Translations under genes and position numbers: made by a program | Shown here: positions 46,501 through 58,848 of the stretch, in pieces | Numbering within the stretch: the first letter of the stretch is position 1 | Layout of the letters: every line of letters starts with the position of its first letter | Notes under the pieces: model-generated | The model's input: the letters and a program-made list of their open reading frames with translations, nothing else | Databases searched by the model: none | Told to the model about the DNA's origin: nothing | Assembly: GCA_017562135.1 (NCBI GenBank) | Contig: QEYB01000841.1 | Span: 682,001 to 746,000, forward strand | From: Dipylidium caninum | Lineage: Eukaryota; Platyhelminthes; Cestoda; Cyclophyllidea; Dipylidiidae | Direction: 5' to 3' | DNA length: 64,000 nucleotides

Positions 46501-49500
46501 CTCGGGATCATGTATACTTGATGACAGCCTGTGTACCAACCATTCACTGTGAATGAGGACTGGGAAATTTAGCGTGTCATTTGTAATGTCATTCAACTGG
46601 TAAGTCTAGTTTGCCGCTAAAACTCTGGCTGAAATGGTGGAAAATGGCAACAAAGCCTGATTCAGACCAATTTGCGGAGACTGTTGTTTTCTATGTAATA
46701 GAACACATAAAGCTGATTATCTGTGACACTTTCTTTACTAAAATTAACTATTTATTACGGGCATTTCACATGCTTGAGAGTTAATTAACCGAGTCAACCT
46801 CACTCACCTTCGCACCATAGTGGCTGTCTTTCACTTAACCACTCACCTTCACCTTTTGACAGCGCACAAGTTATTATCGCGGTTTTAAAAGGCATTAAGG
46901 ATATTTGTTGCATGTTTCTCACAGGGCACAGAGCCTCAATCTTCGAGTCGATCGCGTTACACGACGAGTGGAACTCCGGTGAACAGCACCAACAGTAGTA
47001 GTGTTAACAGCACCAGCGCCGCCACTAGCGGTTATTACTCTCGTCCCTCGCCAAGCTACACCTCCTCGGCTTCCACCACGGTTAGCTCTCCCGCCGTCAC
47101 TAACACCGTCACAGCCGCTCCCTCCTCTATTGGTCGTGCTGCGGTACGTCTGTTTTCTATTGTGATTGTAATTGACTGGAGGTTGTCACCACACCACAGT
47201 CTATCTCCCCACTGGAGATCCTACCCGAGGTTGCCTATTTCCGGGGAATCTTAAGCACCTACAAGTGACTTAAAACCACGTTATTTGAAGAAAACAACGT
47301 TCTCTGACATTACAAGTGATTCGGTTAAACTGGCTACTTCGCACTCTTTACTTCGGAGTAACTCCTAAAATAATCTTTGTTGAGGTTTAATCCCTTTTAT
47401 TTGCCTTAATTACTGCTCGTTTCCACAATGGATGACATTTTTATGCGGGTCTTGCTACCCGCTTTGGTGTGTCTAAAAGTGTAATCATAGATGTTTTATG
47501 TCTCCCCACGTAAATCTACTCCGTAGACTTGCCGGTAAGAGGACATTAAAATGATCACGCCACAGTTTTTCCGTCAAACCACGCCCCACGCCAACTCGCC
47601 CCACTTTTGCCTCACACTACGCCTGTTTGCCATAGGGCAAATGTTACGATCTGGCCTTTCTCTAAGGCCTATCCATCTTCCTCTCCACCAACCACCAGTT
47701 AATCGTACTGAGGTAAACTTCTGGTTTGTACGAATTTTTCCAGCTGTAGGCCAGTCTGGTGACTGAGTGGGCAAAGTAGTTGGGATAAAAACCGAAGAAA
47801 AGGCGAAATCCTTTGTGGAGAAATGTGTTGCAAGCGACAGGTTCTTTCGACTGCCCCATCAATTTGTGTAACCGTAGGCGTTTGTGCTCCAGTCAAAGGC
47901 CCTTCAAGAGGCTTTGCGCATGACCACCGGGTGCGTTTAAGAGGGCACTCACTACGAATGCTTTTTTGTGCATGAACTGTTAATCTTCGGTTCATACTTA
48001 CAATGATGCTGCGCGACTCCTTAAGACTGTAACCACTGCGTCCCACCTTGCAGTACACTTCTCTGTTTGCTCAAGTTCAGTTATCCCAAACATTCCACAA
48101 TCACTTAATTTTTGGATGAAGGTCGATCAGGCGATTATAACCCTTCTCATTTCAACCTCCGCGAAATTGTGGAGGATAGACATCCTTGTTAAAATGATTT
48201 GCCATGACTCGCCCCTCTTTTATCGAAAAACAAACAAGCCGTTATGCCCTAACTGTTACTCAACAACATGTAGATGCTCTCCCCGTACGATTCAATATTC
48301 AGTACAAGGATCAGACGAACGCGTTCGCAACAGCAGCGCAAACGCCTCACAGAGGACATTTATATAGCTAACTTCAAACAGCAAAAAAGTTTGGTAAGAG
48401 GGTCAGCTAACCGGCATTTCCGGAGGCTTTTTTAACGGCTTTTCTAACATCTGCTTCCAACCATCAACGTTCACTCGATCCCCTCTAGACGGTGCATTCG
48501 GTCCCTAAGGATAAGAGGGAATCAGTTAGCACCTTTATTCAGGAATTGTGACAAACTACGAAGTAGACTGTCAAAACCACTAATTTTTATGAGTCCGAGA
48601 AGCTTAAACCTAAGGGTAAATTTTAAGTGAAACAAAGTGGAATTTATGGTATTCTGTCCTTACCTCGGCGTGATGTGCAGGAACGGCCGAATCGGAAGGT
48701 AAGGTATAAAACATTGAATGCCATTTAGCTATGGGTTATGCCTTAACTCCTCGACCTCGGCCGACCAGGAGGGAATTCATAATGGTCGTACCGAGGGAGC
48801 CGCCAAGTCAGTCTGCTAAGCATTTACCACAGCCTTATATTCTCGCCGAGGTGGTGCAGGAATGGACAGCTCTAATTTCTTTTACTTTTTTCCTCTTAAT
48901 TGACCTAAAAGTTCCGTTTCTATCTTGCTTTTGTCTCAGGAGATTGAGGGGCTGTAGTTTAATTACCTTTCGGAGTAATCGCGAATTGTAGCCGAATAGG
49001 CGAAAAGACCGCTACAGCTTTTACCCGAGAGGTGGAATTCAATTTTGGAAAGGCATTAACCCTTTGACGTTATGAACATTTCAGAGCCACCTATTTGGTT
49101 GCCTAGAGCCAGCTTTTAACACAGTCATTCTTTTAAGTAACCACAAGCCTTTTCCTCAACATACCTCCTCTTCACTTTAAAGGCGGGCTTATTCGAAGGG
49201 AACAAAAGAAGTTATTCCACACGCATATTCCGGGTTAAAGTAAACTATTTTTTGACTATGTGTGTGAATTGTACGAGGAATTTTCTTTCCAGTTAACCAT
49301 GGAATACATTCGCCAATCGCGTTCCACTCAACACACTCCAAATGAATTGCTTTGAATTCTCTTCCCCGTTGACGCGGTCCCCGAACCACTGTTTTGTCGA
49401 ACTCACTACTCCAGCCCTACTGCTCTGCTTTCCTAATACCCGCCATTGCTGCCCTCGTCCTAAGACAAGGCGGTGCTTTGGTCACATTACTCTTTTCTCA

Positions 49501-52049
49501 TTGAAAAAAGTTAAACTCCTAGCGTTCTTCTTTCCACTTCAATTTCAGGAATCTGAGCTCGACTACAAGCGTCTCTACGAAGCCGAGCGTCAGGCCACCC
49601 AGGAATTGCGGACACAACTGGATCGTATGCAACAAGAGTTGCGGGACCTTCGCGCTCAGGTTGATGAGACACGTCAGCTACCATCGCTACAGAAACAACA
49701 AAGTTTACAGAGAAGGCATTCAAATAATACGGAGCAACGGGTGGGTGAAGTTATTACCTTGCTTAAAAATCGACGTTCTTTCCACATATTTGTGCACTTA
49801 GCAGTGATTTGTTGTGTTCACGGTGGATTTGCTAGTACCTCAATCCACAACTCACCTCCTCGTGAGACACGAGCGTAGGACATTTCCTTTCCCATTAAAC
49901 TCCCAATCTTCCTCCACTTCGCTTCAAATTACTCGTTAAAGTGAGAAATTCCCAGGTGCTAAAACTAGAGTAGTGACAGTGGAATGACTGCATCCTTCCG
50001 CCTAAAGTGCCAATCGCCATCCATCCGAAGCCGTCCTTTAAGAATGATATAAAAATTGCGCCTAACAAAAGACCAGATAGAGGTGACTATGGATAGTTTC
50101 GCCGAAGATACGCTCGATTTCGAGCAAGGCGGCTTGGTTACTAAACTCTGGGCTAGTGAGGAGTAAACAATGGCAGAGGCGATGATATTATCGCAAATTC
50201 AAGATCCTCATCACAGCTACAAGACTGTGGCGACAGACAAATTTTAAAGTGCATTTCGTAGTGGAACTCTGGAATCAACCTGTTTCGCCTCTACGATGCC
50301 TTTACTTCGTGGAATTTTTAAAGTTTGGAAACCTCACCCTTTGGAGTGAAAGAGTAACAAATTTCAGCCAAGTGGCTGGTGCTTCCTGAAGAACTGCTAC
50401 ATCCGAAATCCTATCACAATTATGTTAGCTTTTTTTACGTGAATGTGCCGCAACTGATGTCACAGCAGCAGCCGCCTCCGTCAGCATTTTTATGAGGTCT
50501 TTCAAGTGCACAGGCGAGTAGTTTGGAGTGCACACCCATGCCACGTGGCGCAGAGTGAAGTGAAGTGAAGTGCTCTTGGTGCAAATCTACCCACGAGTCA
50601 TAACAAGTCATTGAAGTGAGTCGTACTCTAATAGTGACATGACTGCCTCGAGGTCACTTGAAATTCATTCATCTTACCTGCTATGATGTGCACCAAACCT
50701 CGAAGTATGATGTTCTTGATGTCATAAAAAGGTATGCTGCAGTTTGGTTGGGTGGTTTTTTCACACATGACTAAGAGACAACTTGACATGGTGCAGTGTT
50801 TGGAATAGACTCAAAATACGCTTAAACTGACCTGAAAATGTAACCTCGCAGATGGCGAAAGTCCGTGAGTGCCCGTTTCTGTGGCACCGCTTATTACACC
50901 GACCAGTGGTAATCGCCCGTTTTCGTTCGACTAAGTTGACAGAATTTCTCGGTCCTGTGGAAAGAATTTTCCATAGTGAATCCTAAAGTGGAAGTAAGAC
51001 AGCCAAGGTAAATATTCAGACTTTTCCTCTCGCGTCGATTTCACTTGTGCGTAAGTATTAGAAATTTGGTGATGAAAATACGACCGAAATCTCAGAAACC
51101 CAAAAAACGGAACTTTTCATTGTTGACTGGTTTTAGCGACTAGTCCGTCTTCTTCTTAGAGCAACTTCCCTTATTCGCATTCGCAGGACCACCAAGTGAG
51201 GTATTTAGGGTGGGAGACGTAGGAACCCCTTCTCATTTTGACCATACCATTGAAAACGCAACTTACCCATGAGGTGTAGGTAATAAATGGCAAGAAATGT
51301 TGCTCTCCCGACGGCTCCAATTTAAGGTGCTAGATAAATTAAGCAGGTGAATCAAGGACTCCTTCAATAGACTGGAAAACGTCACGAGCTGTACACAGAC
51401 GCCAGAAGGTAGGCGCGTCATTTAATTACCTTCGGTGGTGGAAGAAGAGGGAGAATTGTATGTAGGCCTTTCCAATTTTCAACTGGAAGTTCATTAATTA
51501 ACGTTAAATCCGAATAGGTGGATCGAGTTCAGAGTACATTAAGGGGAAATGAAATTAAAGGAGGTGACCCTATCGCCTGCATGCGAATATCTTCTGAGAA
51601 CTATTACCAGATTGGGCTTTGGGGATGACAGTAAAATTTGGATGCAGGGGATTCTCTTCAGTCTATCTGAGTCCTAATTCACGCAACTCCATGGCGAGGT
51701 TATGGATAGATTGGGGAGACTTTCGACAAATATCAGAGAAATTAACAGACAGAAGTACATTTTGAAGTAGAGTTGACCGCTCTGTAATCCCTCACCTTAA
51801 AGTAGTTTGCCATTTCTTCCTCTTGGACTATCAACTGAGCATTAACGTTGTTTTGCTATTTGTGTAGATTGAAGTTTATTTCGACTAAAGTCAAAATAAT
51901 AGAAGAAAGTACACCATGGCTTTGAGTTTGTCGAGCAACACTTGTTACTTTGTTGCGCATTTCAGACTCTGGAAAAGCTACGTGCGGAATCCGAAAAATT
52001 GAAGGCAGAACACCGCGCATTAAATCGAGTGATTGCCCGTCTCATGTGA
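43580..52049 (+). CDS. PPP1R12: Myosin phosphatase targeting subunit, C-terminal exons (PPP1R12 family)
   Basis: PPP1R12 proteins bind PP1 through an N-terminal RVxF plus ankyrin repeats and bind cGMP-dependent kinase through a C-terminal leucine zipper. Four phase-0 exons are seen: 43580-43846, 46925-47143, 49549-49740 and 51966-52049 (253 aa if the ATG at 43580 is the start). The first two encode Ser/Thr-rich low-complexity sequence. Exon 3 encodes LDYKRLYEAERQATQELRTQ and a coiled coil, matching FKKLYEQ of human MYPT1. Exon 4 encodes LEKLRAESEKLKAEHRALNR and ends VIARLM, matching the MYPT1 end LKDENGALIRVISKLSK. An acceptor CCTTAG at 43561 just before GAC-TTT-GGA would allow upstream exons instead of a start at 43580. 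No ankyrin exons are visible between CUL5 and here, so this is either a short form like mammalian M20/M21 or an incomplete model. Confidence 0.75.
43847..46924 (+). other. PPP1R12 intron, no gene recognised
   Basis: A 3.1-kb intron. The minus-strand frame at 45690-45295 has no recognised motif. Confidence 0.6.
47144..49548 (+). other. PPP1R12 intron, no gene recognised
   Basis: A 2.4-kb intron. Several 60-120-codon frames on both strands (47.5-48.4 kb and 48.7-49.0 kb) show no motif I recognise. Confidence 0.6.
49741..51965 (+). other. PPP1R12 last intron
   Basis: A 2.2-kb intron in which even short open frames are scarce. It contains a small GAAGT tandem repeat near 50557-50572. A skipped or alternative zipper exon could lie here, because human MYPT1 has extra coiled-coil residues between the matching blocks, but I cannot identify one. 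Confidence 0.55.
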
Positions 52050-52243
52050 CCTTGAAGGTGCCCTTGACAACGGGCTGATCTCATCCGCTCTCCGCGCGAG
52101 TACTGTACTTGTTAATGGGGATATTTTGTATACGATTACTTCTCCCCTCCTCGTTTCCTTTATGCTCCTTTGTTCCTTCATTCTCGTCCCGTTTTTTGGC
52201 TAGCTTGCCCCATGCTCTATGTAAATATGGAAGTTATAGTCAA

Positions 52244-52249
52244 AATAAA
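52244..52249 (+). terminator. Poly(A) signal AATAAA of the PPP1R12-like gene
   Basis: AATAAA lies about 195 nt after the stop codon at 52049, in T-rich and A-rich 3' sequence. It is the best-placed polyadenylation signal in the window. Confidence 0.6.
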
Positions 52250-53193
52250 AATTAATTGCCATTCATTTAGGTACGCATTTAATGACCAGTCCGAGATTTC
52301 ATAATAAAAGCTTATTCATTCCTCACGAAGGTGGAGGCGATGCGCCCTTATGACCATCACAAAGCCCCACCTTTTCGACTTCTCCCACAATTATAGTATA
52401 AGGATTGGGAATTCCCAGTTACCTTGATTCTTTGAAGTATAAGACGAAACCGTCTAAGATGGTTGTCAATACGAGATAAGTAGATCTTTGATTCCATCAT
52501 GCATTTTGGTTCGTCAGCATTATAAAATCATTGGTTTATCCTCAGTTGATTTATTTTGAATGTCCTAACTCAAAATGGCATGAAATATAACCGAAAAACA
52601 GCGTACTCCTCTTAACCAGGTAAAAACATACTTTAGAGCACGAATGCCTTTTAGCCAACAATCTGGGAACTACGAAAGAATGAAATTCATACTAAAGTGT
52701 CTTACAAAATACGATAAGTGTTCAACTGGAATGACTGTGCCCCAGCAACGAAAAAGGAAAGTTTAGACCTAATTTTTGGGATTAGGTACATTCCTATGGT
52801 AAACAATTAGAATTAGCGGACGCAATTTAACGGAACATAGAATTACGTTGAACGTAGTTAATAATCATTAAACCTCGTTTATTAACAGAAATAAAATGCC
52901 ATTTATGCAAAAAATAGTTTTTTGTCTTTACGCTATGTAAACGACGTACATACGCGGAACTTTTTCTATGCCAATTTCATCACCCTTTTAAGGTTACGAA
53001 GCCGCAACATTATAAGGTCTTTGCTTGCTAAATGGGCGGTGTAGGAGCACCCAGGAGCTATCATTTGTAACCGTGATGAAAAGCAGTTTGTACGAAATAC
53101 GTATCCGCCTATCTGAACTATAATTTGCTTCAAATCAACTCATTACTTTTTGCGTGACATATACGGCCTGGAAATACGCGGCATATTCACTTT
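52250..53193. other. Intergenic region before the GluN1 gene
   Basis: About 0.9 kb with no coding block. It should contain the 3' end of the PPP1R12 transcript and the promoter of the NMDA receptor gene, but I see no diagnostic element. Confidence 0.5.
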
Positions 53194-56100
53194 ATGCCCT
53201 TACCCATTAATAACGGTTACCCCGCCGCAATACCGCTAATGTCACCGTCTCTGATGATCCTGTTATTAACGTTCATATCACTCTCCAATGGAATCGGGAG
53301 TGGAAACGATGAAGTAAATTTCATAATCGGCTCTTTGTTGGGCAGCGTCAAAGCTATGAAGCACTTTAATTCCTCAATCAGTGACGTGCGAGCCCATGTC
53401 AACGGCAAAAAGGTTTCTTTCACTCCTTTGACCGAGGTTAGCACCCAAGGATATCCCATTGACAGTGGAGTTTTAGTCCTATTATTTAATGTGCGTGATT
53501 TAGGTGTTTTTATTCCTTTCCTGACATGAAACTGATTTTGTACAAAACATTTAGATTAAATCATTATGGGATACTAAATTGGTACACCTATGAGTCTTTT
53601 TTGCCAGCGTGCCAAACGCTTAACTTTGCCACCTATAAAAATTACAGATCCTTGCATCAAATGCCCTGAAAGCCTCAAAACAACTGTGCTCAATGTTTGC
53701 TGCATCAAAAGGACGACTCTTTGCTGTGGTGGTTTCCAACCCTCCTACATTCCACACCACTTCACCTCTGTCGATTTCCTATGTCGCAGCACTCTACGGA
53801 GTGCCTGTGATTGGTGTAAGTACTCGGCAGGCCGTGTTTAGTGACAAATATGCTCACGCCAGTTTCCTACGCACCGTGCCACCTTTCTCGCTCGAGGCCC
53901 TTGTTTGGGCTGACCTCATTGCCACTTTTGAGTGGCACGAGGTGGTTCTTATCCACTCTGATAATTGTCAAGATTCAAAGGCTCTTATCGCTCAACTCGA
54001 ACTGGCGAGACGAAAGGTAGATTTCAAGGTCAGTTTTTCTTCATAGGATATAACTGTTTTTCCAATACGATAAATTGGCAACATTTTGTGAAAGTACTAT
54101 TTAATACAGCATTTACTCTTATCCCGCTCAATTAATGGTCTTCCTATAACAATTGTGTTATTAGGGTATTAGATGTACATCGGTGCATCCATTTCTTTCA
54201 AAATTTATGGTTAAATGAAAGATAACATAATGATCTTCGCGTATCAGGAAACGTATTTCAATTTTGTGGAGTAAAAAAGAGGTTATTATTTGACTTTGAC
54301 CTCCGTTAAACACTCTTTTTCTTAAAATCCCTTTTGCGTTACCTCTTGAAATAATGCTCGTATTTATTAGTTCACATGGATCCATTACTTTTGTAAATTC
54401 GATGTATGCCTGTCTCCCCTCTCCCTCTAACCTGTTAAAAAAATTGTTTGCATTGTCATACAGTTGACAATTTCAAACTCACTCTATTAGTTTACTGACT
54501 ATGCGTAAGGTGTACAAATACCCATTTATTAGCATTCTCGCTGGTGACGTTTCAACGTCTTCCAAATTGATTTTGTGATACTAGGGTTAGTTTAGAAAAC
54601 ACAATTTGTCAAATCAACTTTCCATGAAATCGTCTTCATTAAATTCTTCATAGATATATTCGAAGAAGTTGCTTTTCGTAGTATTTTTATCTGCCCTTTT
54701 TCCCATTACTGCTTTGTAAGCAGATTTCGTGCTTACTTTTATTTTACAAGGGCGTTTCATAAAGTTACTTCTCTACCCTCCCTCCAATAAATCATTACTC
54801 TTTAACTTAATCCCTTCATCTTGAAACGTGTCTAACGAAAAATGAGGGCTTATTGTTGTTTATTCCAATACTCTACGCATTGGCAAATGTGTTTGTTTGG
54901 CTTAGATTTGCTTCATTTGAAATAATATTGTAACGTGAAAAAGAAATTGATAATCAAACAGGGTTCTTGTCTAGGGTAATTGTTAGGAAACCTCATGTTT
55001 TATTTTTGTTTGGCGCCACCGAATACTTTTATTGCAAATGTAAATGCATCAGCGACCAGTCTCAAATTTTGCCTCTAGGCCAACTTATCATTCTTCCGCC
55101 TCATCCATATTTTCTGCTCCACATATCGTAAACCAATCCGCCTAGGGTTTATTATAACAGTTCATTTCTTGGATCTTCTAGATTTGTGTATGAATTGCCA
55201 TTGATCGCTAGGAGCGCATCTAATTTTAATATCTCTCTCCTGTATATAGCCTTTGCCCATGTACCCGTCCTCAACAACCACTCCCCTTTGACAACTTTGA
55301 GTAGTGAGATCCCTATAAAGTGATTAGGTAGACAATGTGTCTCAAAACTTAACAAAAAATCCTAGTCATTACAGTAGCGATGATTGTTTGGCTTAAATCT
55401 GTCTTTGTAGATACTGAGAAATGGAACAAGTGGCAAATAGCCCAAAGGACCATTTAAAAGCCTAACATTATTTAAGTTAGTTTACAAATACATTTTTGCA
55501 ACTCGAGTAGTTTGTCGACTGTACCAGTTGCTAATGCTAGTTTGTTGGATCATGGGCGGAGGAGTTCATCCAAGATGTCCCTTGAGCATTTTTCTTAGTA
55601 GACATTTGGCACTGCGGCCACACGTTAAATGGCTTCCTTCGGCTACGCGAACAATGCGTTAAAATTCTAACTTTTGACCCATTAACAAAGGCGCCTAGAG
55701 TTTAATGCATCGTTAATTGTGATTTTGAATTACATTTCTTTTATTGCCCGAGAAATTGATATTGTCGTTGGATTTCCATATTTTTCTTTCTTGTATGAAC
55801 TTAAATACTGACAAATTGGTATTTATATGTATAAACTGATTAAATTGTCGTTAAAATTAACGAGGATTTAGAATTATACCTTTATTTCTACTGCATCCGA
55901 TCCTATTTGGCTAAAGTCGATCAAATGTGTACCTTAAACCGAAAACAAAAACTTTTAAAACACTTTGCTTGTCGAATTACCTCCTCTGTGGACCACTGCA
56001 ACTTCCCCAAGAGTTGAGTCCTTTCTATTCAACTTTCACCATCTGCTTAGATAAGTTCGCCTTCTACCGACGAAATTGAGGTAAGACAAGTTTGAGACTC

Positions 56101-58790
56101 AAACTTGTATGCCTCATTTTTGAACTCAAATTTCTGGGAAGCATACGTGAATAAAATGGTTGCCCGATGAAATCGGATCCCATATATTTATAAAAAGTCA
56201 ATGCCTCCATTATTTGTTTACTTTTGTGTTTCCCACCACATAACTTCTAGTTAGTGGTTAGTTTATGATCACATTTTGTAGATTATTACGGGGTTGTTCA
56301 CTTTGTTGAATCGGATTTTGCTTTAAGGAGAACTAAAGGAAAAAGTCTCTGTCCAGACGATTTCCCCTGTCCAAGTTTAAACTCATTTTTGCTACCAATG
56401 GTTTTCCTACTCCTCGTCTAACATTCACCATTGAGCTAATTTTAGTAAAACTGTCAGTTCTGGCCCGGCCTCATCCTAAGATTTTTGTGCCACAACGTTT
56501 CTCTTTTTCTTGGGTCCACTGAAATTTGGGTATAAACAAAGATGAAAATGTTCTTCCAGCAATGTTTTCTTTTTAAATGTTCTACTCGCTAACATAAACT
56601 CAGGTGTTCCCCCAAATTGCTATTTCCTCGACGGGATGTCCAAGTGGTGTCATAAAAATCCTTTTCTCTTCCTCTAAAGGGAAAGGGATAGCTTTGTGAG
56701 TTTGCCATAATAAAGTATTTCATGCATATGTATTCCCATTTTAATAATCAGATCACGCAGACGATTGGAGTCAACACGGATGAAGAGGACATAGTTAATC
56801 ACCAAGAACTGATCAAAAAGTTGGAAGGAATAAAAATGGGTCAAACACGAGCTATTCTCCTCTTCGTCTCGCGCAAGTACTCGGAGCACATCTTCACTGT
56901 GGCTGAGCATCTGGGCATTCTGGGCAAAGAATGGGCCTGGTTGGTATCCGAACAATGTCTCGAGGCTCGTAATCTTCCCTTGGGTCAGTTATCATAAAAG
57001 ACTCTGTTGCAAATGTTTTTTTTGGAAACCTTCAGAGAAGTTGCATTATGATACATTTAGTCTAATCGTTTTTACTCGTCAGATATAAGCAGAACCCCAC
57101 TTATGTGGCTCAGTTGAGGAGGTGTGGATACCGATCTTTAAGCGGTTAAGTTATTTTTGGCAAAGTTTTGAAGCTTATGCTCTATGACTAGTTTCTCTTA
57201 TCCATTGAGAACCGCAAACCAGTTTCATTTTTTAAAGAGTCAAAATCAAGTCTAAAATTTGCGACATTAGATTTAGCTAGATCTATGTCATGAGATGATA
57301 CAGTTCGCACCAATACTAATGGGGTGCCAAGCAGTCCGACAATATTTAACAAATAATAACAAAAAATTCAGAACAGCTGCCATGGTACTTAATCGCTACT
57401 AACAGACAAATTAGTAGGCTGTACTGTGTCAACCTCTAGGTGCGCTTAGTGTTCGTCTCGCCCAGTCGGATGAGTTACTTCAAGTTGACGACGCAGCGCG
57501 AGTAGCAACAGAGGGGATAATCCGACTGACCCGCCGGGAACCAAATGCTATGTTCGAGCTCAAGTCTATCAAAAACTGCAATCAGGAGATAGAAATGGTT
57601 GATCGACTGTCACAAAACTCCAATTATTCGTGGCTCGACTACTCAACCAAGCTTTATTTGTGAGTCGTGTTTCTTTATTGTCGGATAATTGGTTCTATCT
57701 TTGACTTATTAATAAGCAATTAATTTATTCGTCTCTTTCGGAAGCGCGAGCTTTTCGACGGTAAAACGAACAATCGTGGAGATGAAAGTACCTAAGGGAT
57801 TTGGACGTATGTTAGTTTTCAGGGCTGTAAGTAGTTACAGACGAAACTGAGATGTTCAAACAACTATTTTGACAACTAAACAATGAAGCGTAACACTCGT
57901 GATGGCATACAGCTTTATTTTTGACACATGAGATTGGATTAGGCCGTACAATTCTCCGAAAGCAATAATTTCCCTCTTTTTATGGATGTTTCTCTAAAAG
58001 TCCCACTTTATCGCCTTTACCCTCTTTTTCCATACGTATCGGCCTGAATCTCGGTCGGAACACTTCTACGATGAGGTAATACGACGTAGTGACCATTTGG
58101 TAATGTGAATGTGAAAATCCTCTTTGATTGCAATCACTTAAACGTATCAAACAAACCAACCTAGTCCTCCATTCTTTGCATTCGTGTCACTTGCAACTGA
58201 TATACTTTTCTGCTAAAACTAGTTAAATGGCGTATAAAGATGAGTCTTCGAGCCAAGGACAGTTCAAATTCACTAATGTATTCGACATGCCATTTTCTAC
58301 TTAGTCCCATTCATTTGTAACAGCTAACTATAGACCGCCTTTTGGATCAGCTTCCATCACTCACCTTCACTCCTGCCTTTTCAACTGCACTTATCCAACG
58401 CCTCTAACTGGCTGAATGAAAGGTAGGGATGTTGGGTCACTAAATTTCTAGTGCGTCAAATTGTCGACTGCCAAGTAAAGCTAACCAAACTACTTCTAAG
58501 TTTAACCGACTATCCATGAGAAACCAAATACCGGGAATAGGCGGTGCTCCCTCTAACTTAGATATGAGCCAAAGTGGTCGGAAAGTGAAACTCTTCAGGT
58601 AGTGACATCTTTCTTCCTAGCCATGTCTGTGGCCTCACGATCGCAAGTGTGGGCGGGTGTCGGATAGGGCCCCGCATACGCTGTGGGGCCTGTCGGCTCG
58701 TTTGCGTGCCTTTGGATGCCCAGATTGCACAGCGACGACTACGGCAACAACAATCGCTTCACCACTACACACAAGCACAAATAGAACGCG

Positions 58791-58848
<58 letters not shown>

